This document shows positions 6,458 to 9,370 of a stretch of 9,370 nt of DNA, piece after piece. Numbering within the stretch: the first letter of the stretch is position 1; the number at the start of each line of letters is the position of its first letter. The stretch covers positions 1-9,370 of the forward strand of contig NZ_CAUCSQ010000086.1 of assembly GCF_958445495.1 (NCBI RefSeq). The letters are read 5' to 3'. The position numbers and the translations under genes were made by a program. This DNA comes from an uncultured Bacteroides sp. GTDB lineage: Bacteria; Bacteroidota; Bacteroidia; Bacteroidales; Bacteroidaceae. The notes beneath the pieces are model-generated. The model had not been told where the DNA came from and made no database searches. It was given only the letters and a program-made list of their open reading frames with translations.

Positions 6458-6949
6458 CTATCTTTGTACATGAAATGCCAATACGTATGTTTGCTGGCTT
6501 CCGGCCGGATTATAATATAAGAATAACCCATTGTCATCTCCTATGTATGAAGAGGCATTGTTTAATCCCTTTATAAATTCTTTGGCTAAATCATCATTCT
6601 CATTGACATTGGTAACGCTAGCATGAAATTCATTGTTTTTTCCATTAGCACTCCAAGTGCCCGTAAAATCTGCAGTGATAATTCTCCCTTTGACAGCACC
6701 ATTGGAAATTCTGTTATCTTCTTCGGTTCCTGTGAAAGTTATTGTATAAGATTCTTGATATTCACTCAATATTTTGATGCTTTTCTCACTAAAACCATTC
6801 ATCCACCCGCCTTTATCCTTTAGATTGATGTAGGTCAATTTCCATGTCTTTCCAGTGAATATACCTTGCAAATCGTCCGAATCGTTACACCCGGCAAACA
6901 GAGGAAGCAACAACAGCGCTCCTAATAATTTGATTATACTCTTTCTCAT
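6458..6949 (-). CDS. Small lipoprotein of unknown function, probable surface export signal
   Basis: A 163-residue protein with a lipoprotein signal peptide: MRKSIIK, a hydrophobic core LLGALLLLPLF, then AG before Cys21. Next is NDSDD (22-26), which resembles the acidic lipoprotein export signal that sends Bacteroidota lipoproteins to the outer face of the outer membrane. The mature part looks beta-rich, with GIFTGKTWKLTYIN, SYTITFTG, ADFTGTWSANGKNNEFHASV and a final TYVLAFHVQR strand. The WKL and FTGTW phrases suggest a small lipocalin-like or DUF4847-type barrel, a resemblance from memory only. By hand count the gene is about 37% GC, against about 47% in a 60-base sample of the peptidase gene beside it. 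It is 32 bases after the peptidase stop and 15 before the deaminase start, with no promoter seen. Function unknown. Confidence 0.88.
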   Translation of the reverse strand: MRKSIIKLLGALLLLPLFAGCNDSDDLQGIFTGKTWKLTYINLKDKGGWMNGFSEKSIKILSEYQESYTITFTGTEEDNRISNGAVKGRIITADFTGTWSANGKNNEFHASVTNVNENDDLAKEFIKGLNNASSYIGDDNGLFLYYNPAGSQQTYVLAFHVQR

Positions 6950-6981
6950 ACCTGATATCTCTCTACTCTATTGCTTTACTG

Positions 6982-9042
6982 TTATTTTTTAATTCCGTTT
7001 CTGATTAATAAGGCGTCGATTGAAGGCTCCTGTCCTCGGAAACGTTTGTAAAGCGTCATCGGATGTTCCGTCCCCCCTTTCGACAGAATATGATTGCGGA
7101 ACGAGTCCGCCACTTCCTGATTGAATATCCCTTTTTGCTTGAATAATGAAAAAGCGTCGGCATCCAGCACTTCCGCCCATTTGTAGCTATAATATCCGGC
7201 TGCATATCCACCGGCAAAGATGTGGGAAAATTGCGTGCTCATGCAAGCTTCCCGTACTACCGGTAATATTTGCGCCTCCTTCCAGGCTTCCTGCTCATAA
7301 GCTTTCACATCCCCTTCAAAAGGAGTGTTGCGCGTGTACCACGCCATATCGAGCAGGCCGAAACTTATTTGCCGCAGACAAGCATATGCAACATTGAAGT
7401 TTGATGCATCTACAAGACGTTTTATCAGTTCATCCGGCAAAACTTCTCCCGTCTGGTAATGGCGGGCGAATGTATTGAGGAATTCCCTTTCTATGGCGAA
7501 ATTCTCCATAATCTGCGAGGGAAGTTCCACAAAGTCCCAATACACGTTGGTGCCGCTCAAACTCTTGTAAGTGGAATCGGCGAATATGCCGTGCAGGCTG
7601 TGGCCGAATTCGTGCAGGAATGTCTCCACCTCATTGAACGTCAATAAAGCCGGCTTGTTTTCGGTCGGTTTGGTGAAGTTCATCACCACCGATACGTGCG
7701 GACGGCTGTTCTCGCCGTTTTTTCTGTCCCTCCATTGCTCTTTATAACTTGTCATCCATGCGCCGGCGCGTTTTCCGGGACGGGGATGAAAATCCGTATA
7801 TAAAACAGCCAGGAACGTGCCGTCCCTGTCGAATACCTCATAAGCTTCCACCTCCTCATGGTAGACCGGAATCTCGGTATTCTTGCGGAAGGTAATGCCA
7901 TATAAACGTTCTGCCAGTCCGAACACTCCTTTTTTCACCTGTTCAAGCTCGAAATAAGGACGCAGCATTTCCTCGTTGATATTGAATTTCTTATTTTTCA
8001 GCTTGTTTGAATAATAACTCCAGTCCCACGGCATTACTGTAAAGCTGTCTCCCTGCTCCCGGCGTGCCAGCTCCTGCACCTCTTCATATTCCTGCCTGGC
8101 GGCAGGAGTATAAGCCTCCAGCAACTGGTCGAGAAGTTTATATACGGCCTCGCTGTTTTCAGCCATCCTTCTCTTCAGCGTATATTCCGCATAATCCCGG
8201 TATCCCAGCAACCGGGCTATTTGCATGCGTATATTCACGATTTCCTTTACGATACCGATGTTGTTGAACTCGTTATCGTGAGTGCATTTCGTATTGTAGG
8301 CCATGTATAACTTCTGGCGTAAATCGCGGTTGTCGGCGTATGTCATGAAGGGGACATAACTGGGAGCATGCAGAGTGAACGCCCATCCTTCCTTCCCTTC
8401 GCTTTTGGCTTTTTCGGCGGCGGCCTCCACAATGATTTCCGGCAGTCCGGCAAGGCTTTCCTTTTTCGTCAGCAACATCTGGTAACGGTTCGTTTCTTTC
8501 AGGTTGTTCTCGCTGAAATCGAGCGTCAGCTTGCTCAGTTCGGTAGTCAGCCTGCGATATTCCTCCCTGGCTTCCCCTTCCAGGTTAGCGCCGTGGCGTA
8601 CGAAACTGTCATACGTGTTTTCGAGCAACCGGCTTTGCTCTTGTGTCAGTTGCAGCGTCTCTTTCCGGGCATATACTTCTTTTACGCGGGCGAATAATTT
8701 CTCATTCAACGTGATGTTGTTGCTGTGCTCGCTGAGCAGCGGCATTATTTTCTGTGCCAAAGCCTGCAAATCATCATTCGTTTCGGCGCTTAGCATATTG
8801 CCGAATACGGAGGTCACCTTGTCCAGCAATTCGCCCGATTCTTCAAAAGCCTCGATTGTATTGCTGAAACCGGCCTTTTCCGGGTTCTGCACGATAGCGT
8901 CTATTTCTTCGTTCTGCCGTCTGATTCCTTCCCGGATGGCAGGCTCGTAATGTTCTGTCTTAATCCGGTTAAAAGGAACCGTTTCATGCGGTGTCCCGTA
9001 ACGTTCGAAGAAAGGATTCAGGGCATTTGTTATATCGTTCAT
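6982..9042 (-). CDS. dcp: M3 family zinc metallopeptidase (peptidyl-dipeptidase Dcp / oligopeptidase A type)
   Basis: A 686-residue M3 peptidase, the normal length for Dcp/OpdA. The zinc motif HEFGHSLH places His477, Glu478 and His481 (counted from the ATG at 9042), with the third ligand Glu506 in DFVELPSQ. The N-terminal region (NPFF, TEHYEPAIREG, NTIEAFE) is the helical domain that narrows access to the cleft. The C-terminal part has FAGGYAAGYYSYKWAEVLDADAF (about 613-635), which holds the His/Tyr substrate-binding residues of the family. Such enzymes clip dipeptides or short oligopeptides. I chose the ATG at 9042; the in-frame GTG at 9081 would add 13 hydrophobic residues that only weakly resemble a signal peptide, so a cytoplasmic enzyme is more likely. 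It heads the minus-strand gene series down to 2976. Confidence 0.94.
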   Translation of the reverse strand: MNDITNALNPFFERYGTPHETVPFNRIKTEHYEPAIREGIRRQNEEIDAIVQNPEKAGFSNTIEAFEESGELLDKVTSVFGNMLSAETNDDLQALAQKIMPLLSEHSNNITLNEKLFARVKEVYARKETLQLTQEQSRLLENTYDSFVRHGANLEGEAREEYRRLTTELSKLTLDFSENNLKETNRYQMLLTKKESLAGLPEIIVEAAAEKAKSEGKEGWAFTLHAPSYVPFMTYADNRDLRQKLYMAYNTKCTHDNEFNNIGIVKEIVNIRMQIARLLGYRDYAEYTLKRRMAENSEAVYKLLDQLLEAYTPAARQEYEEVQELARREQGDSFTVMPWDWSYYSNKLKNKKFNINEEMLRPYFELEQVKKGVFGLAERLYGITFRKNTEIPVYHEEVEAYEVFDRDGTFLAVLYTDFHPRPGKRAGAWMTSYKEQWRDRKNGENSRPHVSVVMNFTKPTENKPALLTFNEVETFLHEFGHSLHGIFADSTYKSLSGTNVYWDFVELPSQIMENFAIEREFLNTFARHYQTGEVLPDELIKRLVDASNFNVAYACLRQISFGLLDMAWYTRNTPFEGDVKAYEQEAWKEAQILPVVREACMSTQFSHIFAGGYAAGYYSYKWAEVLDADAFSLFKQKGIFNQEVADSFRNHILSKGGTEHPMTLYKRFRGQEPSIDALLIRNGIKK

Positions 9043-9088
9043 AGTGCAAACAAGTATCAATGTTATTAATAATCTCTCCACAGAGTCA

Positions 9089-9096
9089 CAAAACTA
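9089..9096 (-). promoter_or_regulatory. Candidate -7 box for the peptidase-led operon
   Basis: TAGTTTTG on the minus strand fits TAnnTTTG. Transcription would begin near 9082, giving a leader of about 40 bases before the ATG at 9042 and making the in-frame GTG at 9081 almost leaderless. No TTTG is found at the usual -33 distance, so the match is partial. It lies just downstream of the gapA terminator, as expected for an independent transcription unit. Confidence 0.42.
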
Positions 9097-9161
9097 CTAA
9101 AATTGTAGCTTATTCAGCCGATAACAGTTTGCTTTTTAACAATATATAAAATGAAATGCAT

Positions 9162-9193
9162 AAAAAAACCGCTACGGTTTCCCGCAGCGGTTT
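9162..9193 (-). terminator. Intrinsic terminator of gapA
   Basis: On the minus strand, AAACCGCTGCGG (9193-9182), a GAAA tetraloop and CCGTAGCGGTTT (9177-9166) form a 12-bp stem with one U-G wobble. It is followed by T residues to 9162, a run of seven Ts overlapping the stem foot. It begins 22 bases past the gapA stop. Confidence 0.92.
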
Positions 9194-9215
9194 CTTATAT
9201 TGTCCAGGCTTCCGA

Positions 9216-9370
9216 TTAAGCGTTCACTGATGCCATGTGAGCAATCAGGTCGAGCACTTTGTTGGAATAACCGATTTCGTTGTCATACCAAGATACTACC
9301 TTAACGAATGTATCTGTCAAAGCGATACCTGCTTTAGCGTCGAAGATAGAAGTACGAGTGTCACCCAAGA
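9216..9370 (-). CDS. gapA: Glyceraldehyde-3-phosphate dehydrogenase, C-terminal end (partial)
   Basis: Only the last 50 codons plus the stop (TAA at 9218-9216) lie in the window; the rest continues past 9370. The translation reads LGDTRTSIFDAKAGIALTD, FVKVVSWYDNEIGYSNKV, then LDLIAHMASVNA. SWYDNEIGYSNKV is the highly conserved C-terminal GAPDH segment, whose Asn contacts the NAD nicotinamide, and DAKAGIALTD matches the bacterial GapA type. The enzyme oxidises glyceraldehyde 3-phosphate in glycolysis. The catalytic Cys region is outside the window. It is followed by its own terminator. Confidence 0.97.
   Translation of the reverse strand, partial: LGDTRTSIFDAKAGIALTDTFVKVVSWYDNEIGYSNKVLDLIAHMASVNA

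Noticed and set aside
6459..6466. Perfect TATCTTTG (-7 type) on the plus strand
   Set aside because: It lies in the 3' end of the minus-strand lipoprotein gene, no TTTG is at the -33 distance, and no plus-strand gene follows. A chance match is the simplest view.
9043..9081. Upstream GTG start for the M3 peptidase, adding a hydrophobic 13-residue start
   Set aside because: The added stretch is short and lacks a cleavage site, the predicted transcription start falls almost on the GTG, and the ATG at 9042 gives the usual family N-terminus.

Overview
This window looks like ordinary chromosome from a member of the genus Bacteroides (Bacteroidota). Three things point there. Promoter candidates match the Bacteroides pattern (-33 TTTG, -7 TAnnTTTG) rather than a sigma-70 pattern. 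Coding starts have AT-rich leaders without strong Shine-Dalgarno sequences. The protein set and gene order (ribH, a membrane-anchored TPR protein, divergent recF plus a DUF721 gene) are typical of the group. Species cannot be fixed from this sequence alone. I see no insertion sequence, phage gene, CRISPR array, toxin-antitoxin pair or defence gene.

Layout: the left edge holds the 5' part of a tRNA-Tyr gene (minus strand). Its well-matched promoter starts inside the 3' end of ribH. ribH (riboflavin synthesis) and a TPR membrane protein gene follow on the minus strand. They are separated by a 157-bp gap carrying an inverted repeat built of 9-bp CACGGATTN units. From about 1.5 kb, recF and a DUF721/DciA-like gene run on the plus strand and share an ATGA overlap. 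They collide tail-to-tail, with a 14-bp overlap, with a long minus-strand gene series.

That series, read from right to left (9042 to 2976), is: an M3-family oligopeptidase (Dcp-like), a small AT-rich lipoprotein with a probable surface-export signal, a dCMP deaminase, a membrane-anchored PDZ/S41 processing protease, 5-formyltetrahydrofolate cyclo-ligase, and a PHP-family phosphoesterase of the histidinol-phosphatase type. The gaps are 32, 15 and 27 bp, followed by two unusually long out-of-frame overlaps of 89 and 56 bp, so one transcript is likely. The right edge is the C-terminal end of gapA (minus strand), closed by a clear intrinsic terminator with a GAAA loop.

Functionally this is mostly housekeeping: peptide turnover, envelope proteolysis, dUMP and folate supply for thymidylate synthesis, recombination repair and helicase loading, riboflavin and glycolysis. 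The dCMP deaminase and folate cyclo-ligase both feed thymidylate synthesis, which may be why they sit together. I did not find a convincing new system. The points most worth checking are the nested gene overlaps, the CACGGATTN inverted repeat, the small lipoprotein, and the promoter embedded in ribH.
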